From assembly GCA_902801885.1 (NCBI GenBank), contig CADCJX010000003.1:7026-71025 (forward strand): a stretch of DNA of 64,000 nucleotides, written 5' to 3'. The position numbers and the translations under genes are program-made. The notes under the pieces were generated by a model that did not search any database, was not told the origin of the DNA, and saw only the letters and a program-made list of their open reading frames with translations. Positions 1-7,924 of the stretch are shown one piece after another. Position 1 is the stretch's first letter, and the number at the start of each line of letters is the position of its first letter. Origin of the DNA: an uncultured Bacteroidia bacterium. GTDB taxonomy: Bacteria > Bacteroidota > Bacteroidia > Bacteroidales > UBA932.

Positions 1-122
1 ACTGGGGCTTCGTGCCGGAAGACCATGTGGTCGGGAAGCCGTCGATAATCTGGCTCTCCACTGACCGCAACAGGAAGTTCCCCAACAGCATAAGGTGGCG
101 CAGATTTTTCAAAATAGTGTAG
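1..122 (+). CDS. lepB: Signal peptidase I, C-terminal end (partial)
   Basis: Only the last 39 codons are in the window, read in the frame that starts at base 3 and stops with TAG at 120-122. The fragment opens WGFVPEDHVVGKPSIIWLS, which fits the end of the conserved catalytic block of bacterial type I signal peptidases, where a GDNR-x-NS-x-DSR segment is followed by WGFVPE-x-x-IVGK. Signal peptidase I cleaves signal peptides of exported proteins at the periplasmic face of the inner membrane. The catalytic Ser and Lys lie upstream, outside the window. The family call rests on this short block only. Confidence 0.8.
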   Translation, partial: WGFVPEDHVVGKPSIIWLSTDRNRKFPNSIRWRRFFKIV

Positions 123-126
123 AGAT

Positions 127-158
127 TTTGGATTTCTGAATATTTTGAACTAAATTCG
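127..158 (+). promoter_or_regulatory. Probable promoter of the L28-L33-DUF4295 operon
   Basis: A TTTG at 127-130 is followed after 20 bases by TAAATTCG at 151-158, one base off the Bacteroidota -7 consensus TAnnTTTG. It lies just after the lepB stop and about 40 bases before rpmB. Inferred from sequence only. Confidence 0.5.
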
Positions 159-199
159 CACCCCGCAAATTATTTTGAATCAATAAAAAAGTATATACC

Positions 200-442
200 A
201 TGGCAAAAGTTTGTCAAATCACAGGACGAAAGAGGATGATCGGCTGCAACGTCGCTCATTCGAAGCTTCACACCAAACGCGACTTTTCCCTCAACCTCAA
301 GACCAAGAAGTTCTGGTCAGAGGAGGAGCAGAGGTTCGTGACTCTCAAGGTGTCCACCAAGGGCATGAGGACCATCGAGAAGAAGGGGCTTGACGCCGCT
401 CTCAAGGATGCTCAGAAGAAAGGATATGTAGGCCTTGTTTAA
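200..442 (+). CDS. rpmB: 50S ribosomal protein L28
   Basis: An 80-residue basic protein beginning MAKVCQITGRKRMIGCNVAHS, the usual L28 start with the G-R-x-x-x-x-G-x-x-x-S-H-S-type segment, and the length fits the family. L28 is a structural protein of the large ribosomal subunit. It is the first of three small genes (L28, L33, DUF4295) separated by 13 bases each, an arrangement usual in Bacteroidota, and they are probably one transcript from the promoter near 127-158 down to the terminator at 843. The start is fixed by the conserved N-terminus. Confidence 0.97.
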   Translation: MAKVCQITGRKRMIGCNVAHSKLHTKRDFSLNLKTKKFWSEEEQRFVTLKVSTKGMRTIEKKGLDAALKDAQKKGYVGLV

Positions 443-455
443 AATCTATTGAATT

Positions 456-644
456 ATGGCAAAGAAATCAAAAGACGCAAGGGTGCAGGTCATCCTCGAA
501 TGCACTGAGCAGAAGGCTACCGGTGTTCCCGGAATCTCCAGGTACATCACCACCAAGAACAAGAAGAACACTCCGGAACGTCTGGAGCGCAAGAAGTACA
601 ACCCCTACCTCCACAAGGTTACACTCCATCGCGAGATCAAATAA
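456..644 (+). CDS. rpmG: 50S ribosomal protein L33
   Basis: A 62-residue basic protein with the L33 pattern: [18 protein letters not shown], then a [16 protein letters not shown] segment and a C-terminal [16 protein letters not shown]33 sits near the E site of the large subunit. Only one cysteine is present (Cys16), so this looks like the zinc-independent (C-) paralogue type, which lacks the two CxxC knuckles. It lies in the L28-L33-DUF4295 operon. Confidence 0.97.
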   Translation: MAKKSKDARVQVILECTEQKATGVPGISRYITTKNKKNTPERLERKKYNPYLHKVTLHREIK

Positions 645-657
645 AGGAGATTAAGTT

Positions 658-819
658 ATGGCAAAGAAAGCAGTTGCTACGTTCGCCGCTAAGGCTGGCG
701 CAAAGAGCATGGTGAAGTGCATCCGTATGGACAAGTCTCCCAAGACCGGAGCCTATGTCTTCACTGAGCAGCTTGTCGAGGCTGACAAGACCAAGGACTT
801 CTTCGCTGGCAAGAAATAA
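658..819 (+). CDS. DUF4295 family small basic protein
   Basis: A 53-codon gene that begins MAKKAVATFAAKAGAKSMVK and ends VEADKTKDFFAGKK. It matches the DUF4295 family, a very small lysine-rich protein found almost only in Bacteroidota and nearly always directly after rpmG and before ftsY, as here. Its function is not known; the constant ribosomal neighbourhood suggests a ribosome-associated role, which is inference. The start ATG at 658 lies 13 bases after the rpmG stop, and a strong terminator follows 24 bases after the stop codon. Confidence 0.93.
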   Translation: MAKKAVATFAAKAGAKSMVKCIRMDKSPKTGAYVFTEQLVEADKTKDFFAGKK

Positions 820-842
820 TCTTTCCAGTACAGATATTGAAT

Positions 843-879
843 GCGGTGCCGGGCTGATTCCCGGCACCGCGTTTTTTTT
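843..879 (+). terminator. Intrinsic terminator after the L28-L33-DUF4295 operon
   Basis: A perfect 11 bp stem (GCGGTGCCGGG at 843-853 and CCCGGCACCGC at 860-870) with a 6-base loop is followed by a run of eight T. This is a textbook Rho-independent terminator. The next promoter begins inside its T-tract. Confidence 0.95.
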
Positions 880-908
880 GTTTCCGCCCTTGAATTTGTG
901 TATATTTG
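877..908 (+). promoter_or_regulatory. Probable promoter of ftsY
   Basis: TTTG at 877-880 and TATATTTG at 901-908 are 20 bases apart, a full match to the Bacteroidota housekeeping promoter pattern. The ftsY ATG follows 22 bases downstream. Confidence 0.75.
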
Positions 909-930
909 TAAGATTAGATTTAAGAACAGT

Positions 931-1863
931 ATGGGACTTTTTGACAGAGGAGTACGCAAGACAAAGGAAGGCTTTTTCCAGAGGCTTTCCAGGGCTGTTG
1001 TCGGCAAGTCCAAGGTCGACGATGAGGTCCTGGATGCCATAGAGGAGGCCCTTGTGGCTTCTGACATGGGCGTTGACACGACACTTAAAGTCGTGGATGC
1101 CCTTGAAGAGAGAGTCGGCAAGGACAAGTACATGTCCTTCGACGAACTCGTCGACATGCTCCGCGACGAGATCGGGAAGATGCTCGATGTAGAAGATGGC
1201 CAAGCTCCCGAAGAACCTTTCGACCTCTCCAGGAAGCCTCTGGTGGTAATGGTCGTGGGCGTGAATGGTGTCGGCAAGACAACCACAATCGGCAAACTCG
1301 CTGCCCGCTACAAAGCTATGGGCAAGAAGGTGGTCATAGGGGCTGCGGACACTTTCAGGGCGGCTGCAGTCGACCAGCTCTGCATCTGGGCAGAGAGGGC
1401 CGGTGTTGACATAGTAAAGCAAGGGATGGGATCCGATCCGGCATCCGTAGCCTTCGACACTGTCAAGTCTGCGGTTGCGAAGGAGGCTGACGTAGTCCTT
1501 ATCGACACTGCTGGCCGTCTCCACAACAGGATTGACCTGATGAATGAGCTTACGAAGATCCGCAACGTCATGCGAAAGGTTATTCCGGATGCTCCTCATG
1601 AGGTTCTCCTCGTGCTCGACGCTTCGACCGGCCAGAACGCCTACCAGCAGGCCAAGGAATTCTCCAGGGCGACGGACATCACCTCCCTGGCGATCACGAA
1701 GCTTGACGGGACTGCAAAAGGTGGCGTCGTGATAGGAATAGTGGACCAGCTGAAAGTTCCGGTCAAATTCATAGGAATAGGAGAGGGCATCGACGACCTC
1801 AAGGTTTTCGACAAGAAGGAGTTCGTGGGCTCTCTGTTTTCGAGGGAAGATATTGAAAAATAA
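931..1863 (+). CDS. ftsY: Signal recognition particle receptor FtsY
   Basis: 310 residues. SRP-type GTPase that docks ribosome-SRP complexes at the inner membrane for co-translational insertion. The NG domain is complete: a helical N domain (about 1-95), the P-loop GVNGVGKTTT (about 109-118), the DTFRAAA segment, DTAGR, TKLDGTAKGG, and the C-terminal IGEGIDDLKVFD block. The acidic A domain of E. coli FtsY is absent, as usual in Bacteroidota. I chose ATG 931 (MGLFDRGVRKTKEGFF) over an in-frame upstream ATG at 841, because the latter lies inside the terminator hairpin and upstream of the promoter. pheT follows after 6 bases. Confidence 0.96.
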   Translation: MGLFDRGVRKTKEGFFQRLSRAVVGKSKVDDEVLDAIEEALVASDMGVDTTLKVVDALEERVGKDKYMSFDELVDMLRDEIGKMLDVEDGQAPEEPFDLSRKPLVVMVVGVNGVGKTTTIGKLAARYKAMGKKVVIGAADTFRAAAVDQLCIWAERAGVDIVKQGMGSDPASVAFDTVKSAVAKEADVVLIDTAGRLHNRIDLMNELTKIRNVMRKVIPDAPHEVLLVLDASTGQNAYQQAKEFSRATDITSLAITKLDGTAKGGVVIGIVDQLKVPVKFIGIGEGIDDLKVFDKKEFVGSLFSREDIEK

Positions 1864-1869
1864 ATAATT

Positions 1870-4311
1870 ATGAAGCTTTCTTACAATTGGCTCAAAGATT
1901 ACCTGACATTCGACCTTACACCCACCCAGATCGCAGATGCCATGACGGCGATCGGCATCGAGGTGGACTCGGTCGAAGAGCAGGAGGAGATTCCCGGCGG
2001 ACTCGCAGGAGTCGTCGTGGCTAAGGTGCTAGAGTGTGAAGCGCATCCCGATTCGGACCATCTTCACATTACCAAGGTGGATGCCGGAACCGGCGAGCCG
2101 CTTACTGTGGTTTGCGGAGCACCCAACGTGGCAGCAGGCCAGAAGGTCCTTTTCGCCACCATCGGTACCGTCCTTCCCGGCGACTTCAAGATCAAGAAGT
2201 CCAAGATCCGTGGAGTGGAGTCCATGGGAATGATCTGTGCAGAGGATGAGCTCGGTATAGGAAACGACCATGCCGGGATCATGGTCCTGCCGGAGGACGC
2301 TGTCGTCGGTACCCCTGCAAAGGAATACCTCCACCTCAAGACGGAGGCTGTCATTGAATATGAAATCACCGCCAACCGCGTGGATGCTTCTTCGCACATC
2401 GGAGTTGCCCGCGACCTATATGCCTGGATGGTTGCCAACAATATTCCCTGCGAACTCAAGTATCCGTCTGTAGATGCATGGAAGGCAGGGGAAGGGGAGT
2501 CCATCCCTATCGAGATCCAGGATCCCAAGGCTGCGCCCCGTTACTGCGGTATCACTGTCAAGGGCGTGAAGGTCGGACCTTCTCCTGAGTGGCTTCGCAA
2601 GAAGCTCCTGTCGATCGGCCTCAGGCCCATCGACAATGTGGTCGACATCTCCAACTTCATTCTCTGGGAGCTTGGCCAGCCTCTCCATACCTTCGATGCA
2701 GGCAAGATCAAGGGTGGAAAGGTGATCGTCCGCAGGGCCCAGGAAGGAGAAAAGATAGTTACCCTCGATGAGGTGGAGCGCAAGCTTTCAGCAGAGGACA
2801 TCGTCATTGCCGACGCAGAAGGCCCCATGTGCATCGCCGGTGTGTTCGGAGGTATCGACTCCGGTGTTACCGAGTCCACGACCGATGTCTTCATCGAAAG
2901 TGCCTATTTCGATCCAGGCTCCATCCGCAAGACTTCAAAGAGGCATGGCCTGCAGACTGATGCATCTTTCCGTTATGAGCGTGGATGCGATCCGTCCATC
3001 AATGAATATGCATGCAAGAGGGCCGCTCTCCTGATCCAGGAACTGGCAGGAGGCGAGATCGTAGGTGACATGAGGGAATTCTACCCTGAGAAGATCGGCA
3101 GGAAACAAATCGTCCTTGACTATGACAGGATCGAGTCGTTCATCGGCAAGCAGATCGGTCACGACACCATAGAGGGCATCCTTGCAAGCCTCAATTACGA
3201 GTTCATCGAGAAATGGCCCGGTGGCTCCAGGGTCGCCGCTCCTACCTACATGATCGATGTCACAAGGGAGTGCGACGTCGTCGAGGAAATCCTCAGGATC
3301 TACGGCTACAACAACATCGACCTTCCCCGCCACATGAAGATGTCCGTCAATGCGACCCCTTCACCTGAGCCGGAGGCCATCCGTAATGGAATCTCCAATT
3401 TCCTCTCAGCCAACGGTTTCGTTGAGACGATGAACAATTCTCTCACAAAGGGAGCCTACTACAAGGGCCTGACGACCTATCCCGAGGAGAAGTGCGTCAA
3501 CATCGTCAATCCCCTGAGTTCCGACCTTAACGTGATGCGCCAGACCTTGATTTTCAATGGCCTGGAGGTCATCGCCTACAATGCCAACCGCCAGATCCCT
3601 TCCATGAGGATCTATGAATATGGTTCCGTCTACAGCCGCGATCCCCAGGGTGACGGCAAAACCCTGGCATCCTACGAGGAGCATCCGGCCTTCGCGTTGT
3701 TCATCTCAGGTACTCCAGACAAAACCTGGAACAACCAGCCTGGCAAGAGCAGCTTCTTCACCCTTAAGGGCTATGTGGACCTTCTCCTGAGGCGCTTCGG
3801 GGCCGACCTCTACCAGATGGAGGCAACTCCTGCACCTGCCGACATATTCAGTGAGGGCATTGCATATTCCCTCCCGGGACAGCATATCCCCCTCGCCGTC
3901 ATTGGAACGGTCCTGCCTTCACTTGCCAGGAAGTTCGATGTCAAGCAGCCCGTCTTTGCAGCAGAGATCAACTGGAACACCCTGTTCATGCTCGTCAAGA
4001 GGGATAAGGTCGCCTTCAGGGAACTGCCCAAGTTCCCCGAGGTACGCAGGGACCTGGCTCTTCTCCTCGATGAGAGCGTCAGCTATTCCGACCTTTACAG
4101 GAGTTCATTCAAGGCGGCAAAGAAATTGCTCAAGAATGTCACGTTGTTCGATGTCTACAGAGGAGATAAGATCCCTGCCGGCAAGAAGCAGTATGCCCTT
4201 GGCTTTGTACTTCAGGACCAGGACAGGACCCTCACAGATGCCGATGTCGAAAAGATAATGTCAAAGCTTCTCTCTACGTTCACCAACGAGTACGGAGCAG
4301 CTCTTAGATAA
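1870..4311 (+). CDS. pheT: Phenylalanine-tRNA ligase beta subunit
   Basis: 813 residues, the usual length. The beta subunit of the alpha2-beta2 PheRS binds tRNA and carries the editing site. In order: an N-terminal KLSYNWLKDYL segment, an OB-fold tRNA-binding domain (about 40-155, with HPDSDHLHITKVD and VVCGAPNV), the B3/B4 editing region (about 210-380, including IDSGVTESTTDVFIESA), B5 (about 405-475), the catalytic-like core, and an FDX-ACB anticodon-binding domain at the C-terminus (about 715-812, FPEVRRDLALLLDESVSY). The alpha subunit pheS is not in the window. The next gene begins 3 bases after the stop. Confidence 0.97.
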   Translation: MKLSYNWLKDYLTFDLTPTQIADAMTAIGIEVDSVEEQEEIPGGLAGVVVAKVLECEAHPDSDHLHITKVDAGTGEPLTVVCGAPNVAAGQKVLFATIGTVLPGDFKIKKSKIRGVESMGMICAEDELGIGNDHAGIMVLPEDAVVGTPAKEYLHLKTEAVIEYEITANRVDASSHIGVARDLYAWMVANNIPCELKYPSVDAWKAGEGESIPIEIQDPKAAPRYCGITVKGVKVGPSPEWLRKKLLSIGLRPIDNVVDISNFILWELGQPLHTFDAGKIKGGKVIVRRAQEGEKIVTLDEVERKLSAEDIVIADAEGPMCIAGVFGGIDSGVTESTTDVFIESAYFDPGSIRKTSKRHGLQTDASFRYERGCDPSINEYACKRAALLIQELAGGEIVGDMREFYPEKIGRKQIVLDYDRIESFIGKQIGHDTIEGILASLNYEFIEKWPGGSRVAAPTYMIDVTRECDVVEEILRIYGYNNIDLPRHMKMSVNATPSPEPEAIRNGISNFLSANGFVETMNNSLTKGAYYKGLTTYPEEKCVNIVNPLSSDLNVMRQTLIFNGLEVIAYNANRQIPSMRIYEYGSVYSRDPQGDGKTLASYEEHPAFALFISGTPDKTWNNQPGKSSFFTLKGYVDLLLRRFGADLYQMEATPAPADIFSEGIAYSLPGQHIPLAVIGTVLPSLARKFDVKQPVFAAEINWNTLFMLVKRDKVAFRELPKFPEVRRDLALLLDESVSYSDLYRSSFKAAKKLLKNVTLFDVYRGDKIPAGKKQYALGFVLQDQDRTLTDADVEKIMSKLLSTFTNEYGAALR

Positions 4312-4314
4312 AGG

Positions 4315-4923
4315 ATGAAAAGGTTGCCGGGAATGATCTTAGTGGCTTCCGCCTTGCTGGCGGGAGTGCTGTCGTGCTCTAGAGGGCCGAAGGTCATCCC
4401 CGTGCGCAAGATGGAAAAAATCTACCGCGAGATGTTCCTTGCGGACCAATGGCTTGCCGATTTCCCTGAAAAGAAGCAGAAGGCTGACACGACCTGGTTC
4501 TATCTCCCGATTTTCGAAAAGTACGGCTACGGCATTGATGACTATCGCAAGAGTGTGGACTACTACCTTAATGATCCGAAGCGTTATGCCGAGATGATGG
4601 ACAGGGTGGTCAAGGACATGAAGGGAGAGGCGGAGAGGATCCATCGTGCGGTTGACCGCCAGGAAAAGGCCAGGCAGAAGGCTGATTCCATCGCCAATGC
4701 CCTTAAGGTCTATTCTCCCGGACGAGTCCTTTACTACGAGGACTTGTTCATGGTGAACTCCATGACTGACAGGATTGACATCCATAAGAATCCAAGGGGA
4801 GTATATGTCCCTGAACCCGTTGTCGAGGACACCCTTTTCCATGGACCGGAACTGATCATAAGGGACACTCTGGAAGTCCCGGTTGCAAAAGAACCACCGT
4901 TACCTATTCCATGCCTAGAGTAG
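4315..4923 (+). CDS. DUF4296 lipoprotein
   Basis: 202 residues. The N-terminus MKRLPGMILVASALLAGVLSC is a signal peptide with a lipobox ending in Cys21, so the protein is predicted to be lipid-anchored. It is followed by the DUF4296 signature: a V-I-P-x-x-K-M segment, then a helix with IYREMFLADQWL, and a Y-x-x-P-I-F-x-K-Y-G block. Function unknown. It is tightly linked to pheT (3 bases) and overlaps the amidohydrolase gene by 13 bases, so the three are probably co-transcribed. The C-terminal third is unusually proline- and valine-rich and may be a disordered tail. Confidence 0.85.
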   Translation: MKRLPGMILVASALLAGVLSCSRGPKVIPVRKMEKIYREMFLADQWLADFPEKKQKADTTWFYLPIFEKYGYGIDDYRKSVDYYLNDPKRYAEMMDRVVKDMKGEAERIHRAVDRQEKARQKADSIANALKVYSPGRVLYYEDLFMVNSMTDRIDIHKNPRGVYVPEPVVEDTLFHGPELIIRDTLEVPVAKEPPLPIPCLE

Positions 4924-6095
4924 CTGCTGAATATGTCTTTACCCTTGGCCGCCCCGGAGTTATCCGGAACGGTTTCGTGGAGTATGCTCCGGATGGTACG
5001 GTCATCTCCATGGGGGAGTGTGATCCATCCCGGGAAAAGGATTTCCTGCCAGGGGCTGTTGTCCCCTGCTTTGTCAATACTCATTGCCATGTCGAGCTCT
5101 CATACATGTGGAAACTTTTCCGCAAAGGAACAGGCATGGCTGGATTCATCGACCAGATCAATGCTCTCAGGGACACAAAACCGCTTGAAGAGAAGATCGG
5201 AGACATCCGGCGTTGGATGGAAATTATGTGGAACCGAGGGGTCTCGGCGATGGCAGACATCAGCAACTGTGACGATTCCTTTGAGATCAAGAAAGCTTCT
5301 CCGATGTACACCAGAACCTTCCTGGAAGTTTTCGGCACTGAACCGGAGGACTGTCCTGAAGTGATGGCTGGCGTCATGAAGCTGAAGGAAGTTGCAGAAA
5401 GCTTCGGCCTGGATGCTTCCCCGACTCCGCATGCCTGCTACACCATGAGCCCCCAGCTGGTCTCTGCCGTGTCTGCCGAAGGCTTGAAGACAGGCTTCCT
5501 GTCATTCCATTCCGAGGAGACCCAGGAGGAAGAAGACATGATCCGTTACGGTTCCGGAGCCATGTGGGAGAATCGCAAGGCAGCAGGGATGAGCGTCCCT
5601 CCCGTGACCGGTCAGTCTTCATTGCTGTATTTCCTGGACAGGCTTCAGAAGGCTCATCCTGCACCGTTTGACGAACACATCCTGCTCGTTCACGAAGTGT
5701 GCATGGACCAGGAAGGAATAGATGCAGTAAGGAAGGTGATGAGGCATCCCTTCATCGCCCTGTGCCCTTGCTCCAATATATTCATACACAACGCTCTCCC
5801 TCCGGTGCGACTTATGCGGTCCAACGGCTTGAAACTGACTGTAGGGACTGATTCCCTGTCGAGCAATGACGACCTTGACATCGTCAGGGAACTCTATTGC
5901 CTCCAGAGCAATTTCAAAGAGCTTGAACTGGATGAACTGCTCACCTGGGCCTGCCTGAACGGGGCTGAATTCCTGAATAAAGAGAGCGAACTAGGCTCGA
6001 TCGAGGTTGGCAAGAAACCAGGTCTCGTTTTTATCGACAACCTTGGCCCGGAATGCAGTCTTACACCTGAGAGTACTTCACGCAGAATCATTTAG
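4911..6095 (+). CDS. Amidohydrolase-family deaminase-like enzyme
   Basis: 394 residues. Metal-dependent amidohydrolase fold of the ATZ/TRZ-cytosine deaminase type. Seen: the N-terminal metal-binding NTHCHVELSYM, the FHSEET and LLVHEV histidines, and the late aspartate in LTVGTDSLSSNDDLDI, followed by a C-terminal composite beta-sandwich strand (ELGSIEVGKKPGLVFID). The substrate cannot be read from the sequence; aminodeoxyfutalosine deaminase, guanine deaminase and related hydrolases share this layout. It overlaps the DUF4296 gene by 13 bases and is followed after 3 bases by a radical SAM gene. Confidence 0.8.
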   Translation: MPRVAAEYVFTLGRPGVIRNGFVEYAPDGTVISMGECDPSREKDFLPGAVVPCFVNTHCHVELSYMWKLFRKGTGMAGFIDQINALRDTKPLEEKIGDIRRWMEIMWNRGVSAMADISNCDDSFEIKKASPMYTRTFLEVFGTEPEDCPEVMAGVMKLKEVAESFGLDASPTPHACYTMSPQLVSAVSAEGLKTGFLSFHSEETQEEEDMIRYGSGAMWENRKAAGMSVPPVTGQSSLLYFLDRLQKAHPAPFDEHILLVHEVCMDQEGIDAVRKVMRHPFIALCPCSNIFIHNALPPVRLMRSNGLKLTVGTDSLSSNDDLDIVRELYCLQSNFKELELDELLTWACLNGAEFLNKESELGSIEVGKKPGLVFIDNLGPECSLTPESTSRRII

Positions 6096-6098
6096 CCT

Positions 6099-6854
6099 AT
6101 GATGAGGGAAGAAATAGTGTTTGGACCGATCCATTCGAGGAGGCTTGGATCTTCACTCGGGATAAATCTGCTTCCCGAGAAGGGAAAGATCTGCAATTTC
6201 GACTGTATCTATTGCGAGTGTGGCTGGAACAAGGATGGACGTGGTGATACGAAGCTTCCTACCGCCTCCATGCTACGTGAGGCGCTTGAATCCAAGTTGT
6301 CGGCATGCAAGGCCGTGGGTACCCCCATTGACTCGATAACTTTTTCCGGGGACGGGGAACCTACCCTCAATCCTGACTTCCCGGAAATCATAGACATAAC
6401 CCTGGAGTTACGGGCAAAATATTACCCCAAGGCCGTAGTTTCAGTACTTTCGAATGCTACGATGATCGGTCATGAAAAAGTCTTCGAGGCTCTGAGGAAG
6501 GTAGACAACCCTATCCTCAAACTCGATGCTCCGACTGATGAACTGGTCCGTAGGATCAACCAGCCGCAAGGCGGGTACCATGTCAGTGACGTGGTTGAAG
6601 GGATGCTGAGGTTCGAAGGCGACTTCGTGATGCAGACCATGTTCCTCCGGTCGCCTGACTTCGATTCTTCTGAACCGGAGCAGTTGAGCGCCTGGATGGA
6701 CATAGTGAGAAAGGTGCGTCCCCGTGAGGTTATGGTATACACTCTGGACCGTGAAGCGCCAGCTTCCGATCTTGAGAAGTTTACGGTGGAACAGATGAGG
6801 GAACTTGTGAAGCCACTTGCGGAAGAAGGCTTCAAGATTCAGATAAGGGGATAA
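6099..6854 (+). CDS. Radical SAM protein (COG0731-like)
   Basis: 251 residues. The radical SAM cysteine motif CNFDCIYC (CxxxCxxC) lies at about residues 33-40 after the typical FGPIHSRRLGSSLGINLLP N-terminus, which resembles the COG0731 group related to wyosine-base Fe-S oxidoreductases. SAM-binding segments TFSGDGEPTLNP and LKLDAPTD are visible. The reaction is unknown. Two start codons lie in tandem (6099 and 6102). It is packed 3 bases after the amidohydrolase gene and 27 bases before deoC. Confidence 0.82.
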   Translation: MMREEIVFGPIHSRRLGSSLGINLLPEKGKICNFDCIYCECGWNKDGRGDTKLPTASMLREALESKLSACKAVGTPIDSITFSGDGEPTLNPDFPEIIDITLELRAKYYPKAVVSVLSNATMIGHEKVFEALRKVDNPILKLDAPTDELVRRINQPQGGYHVSDVVEGMLRFEGDFVMQTMFLRSPDFDSSEPEQLSAWMDIVRKVRPREVMVYTLDREAPASDLEKFTVEQMRELVKPLAEEGFKIQIRG

Positions 6855-6881
6855 CAGAAAGATATTAATAATACATACCTA

Positions 6882-7775
6882 ATGGAATCATTGTTCGAAA
6901 AGTACAACTATGCTCCTGATAAGGAGCGGATAGGCAAGAGGCTGGATGCAATCGCTGCCAACATTGACAACGTCTCCAGCCCTTCCGTCCTGAAGGCCTG
7001 CATGTCCATAATGGACCTCACGACCTTGCGCACTGAAGACACTCCGGCTTCAGTGACTAAACTTGTCGGGAAGGTCAATTCCTTCAAGGCTGACTATCCT
7101 GATTATCCCCTTCCTGCTTCAGTGTGCGTGTACCCCAATTTTGCTTCGCTGGTGAAAGAGAACCTCTCTGATCCGGGAGTCCATGTCACTGCTGTATCAG
7201 GTTGTTTCCCGACTTCCCAGAGTTTCCTTGAGGTCAAGGCCAAAGAGTGTGAACTCGCAGTGAAATCAGGGGCTGATGAGATCGACATAGTCCTTGCCCT
7301 GAATTCCTTCATGGCAGGAGACTACGAGAAAGCCAGGGAAGAAATCCGTACCATGAGGAATGCAGTCGACTCTGCGGCTGCCGCACTCGGGAAACAAGTC
7401 GTCCTCAAGGTAATCCTTGAGACCGGTCTGCTGGTGACCCCTGAAAAGATTGCTGATGCGTCCTTCCTTGCTATGGAGGAGGGTGCTGATTTCATCAAGA
7501 CATCCACAGGCAAGGTCAGTGTCAATGCAACCCCTGTCGCTGCCTATGTCATGAGCGAGTGCATCAAGGCCTTCCATGCTAAGACTGGAAAAAAGGTCGG
7601 TTTCAAGGCGGCCGGAGGCATCTCCACTGCCAAGGACGCCGTGTGCTACTATTCAATCGTGAAGACCGTCCTCGGTGACGAATGGCTGAACAAGGATTTG
7701 TTCCGCTTCGGCGTGAGCCGTCTGGCCAACTCCCTGATGTCGGCGATAGAACAGAAGACGGTAGTCTACTTCTAG
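6882..7775 (+). CDS. deoC: Deoxyribose-phosphate aldolase
   Basis: 297 residues, the longer type of DeoC. It cleaves 2-deoxyribose 5-phosphate to glyceraldehyde 3-phosphate and acetaldehyde in deoxynucleoside catabolism. Key segments: MDLTTL near the N-terminus, VCVYPNFASLV, the acidic KSGADEIDIVL, KVILETG, the Schiff-base lysine in DFIKTSTGK, and VGFKAAGGIST. An N-terminal extension of about 45 residues relative to short DeoC forms is present. It ends the pheT-DUF4296-amidohydrolase-radical SAM-deoC run; a terminator follows at 7815. Confidence 0.95.
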   Translation: MESLFEKYNYAPDKERIGKRLDAIAANIDNVSSPSVLKACMSIMDLTTLRTEDTPASVTKLVGKVNSFKADYPDYPLPASVCVYPNFASLVKENLSDPGVHVTAVSGCFPTSQSFLEVKAKECELAVKSGADEIDIVLALNSFMAGDYEKAREEIRTMRNAVDSAAAALGKQVVLKVILETGLLVTPEKIADASFLAMEEGADFIKTSTGKVSVNATPVAAYVMSECIKAFHAKTGKKVGFKAAGGISTAKDAVCYYSIVKTVLGDEWLNKDLFRFGVSRLANSLMSAIEQKTVVYF

Positions 7776-7814
7776 CCGTCTTTTTCTCGGAATATCCAGG
7801 TCCTCTGAGATCTG

Positions 7815-7850
7815 AAAAAAGCCTTCCACAGTTGTGTGGGAGGCTTTTTT
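7815..7850 (+). terminator. Terminator after deoC
   Basis: The stem AAAAAAGCCTTCCACA/TGTGGGAGGCTTTTTT with a 4-base GTTG loop and one G-U pair is flanked by A and T runs, so it may work in both directions. Confidence 0.9.
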
Positions 7851-7924
7851 GTTATTATCCGTTGAATATTTCAACCTACGGATAGCCCTCCCTACCTTTG
7901 CTCCTGACTTAAACCTAAACGATT

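Noticed and set aside
637..1599. 320-codon open frame on the minus strand across ftsY
   Set aside because: It is antisense to a complete ftsY with all GTPase motifs; its translation shows no domain and mirrors the codon bias of the real gene.
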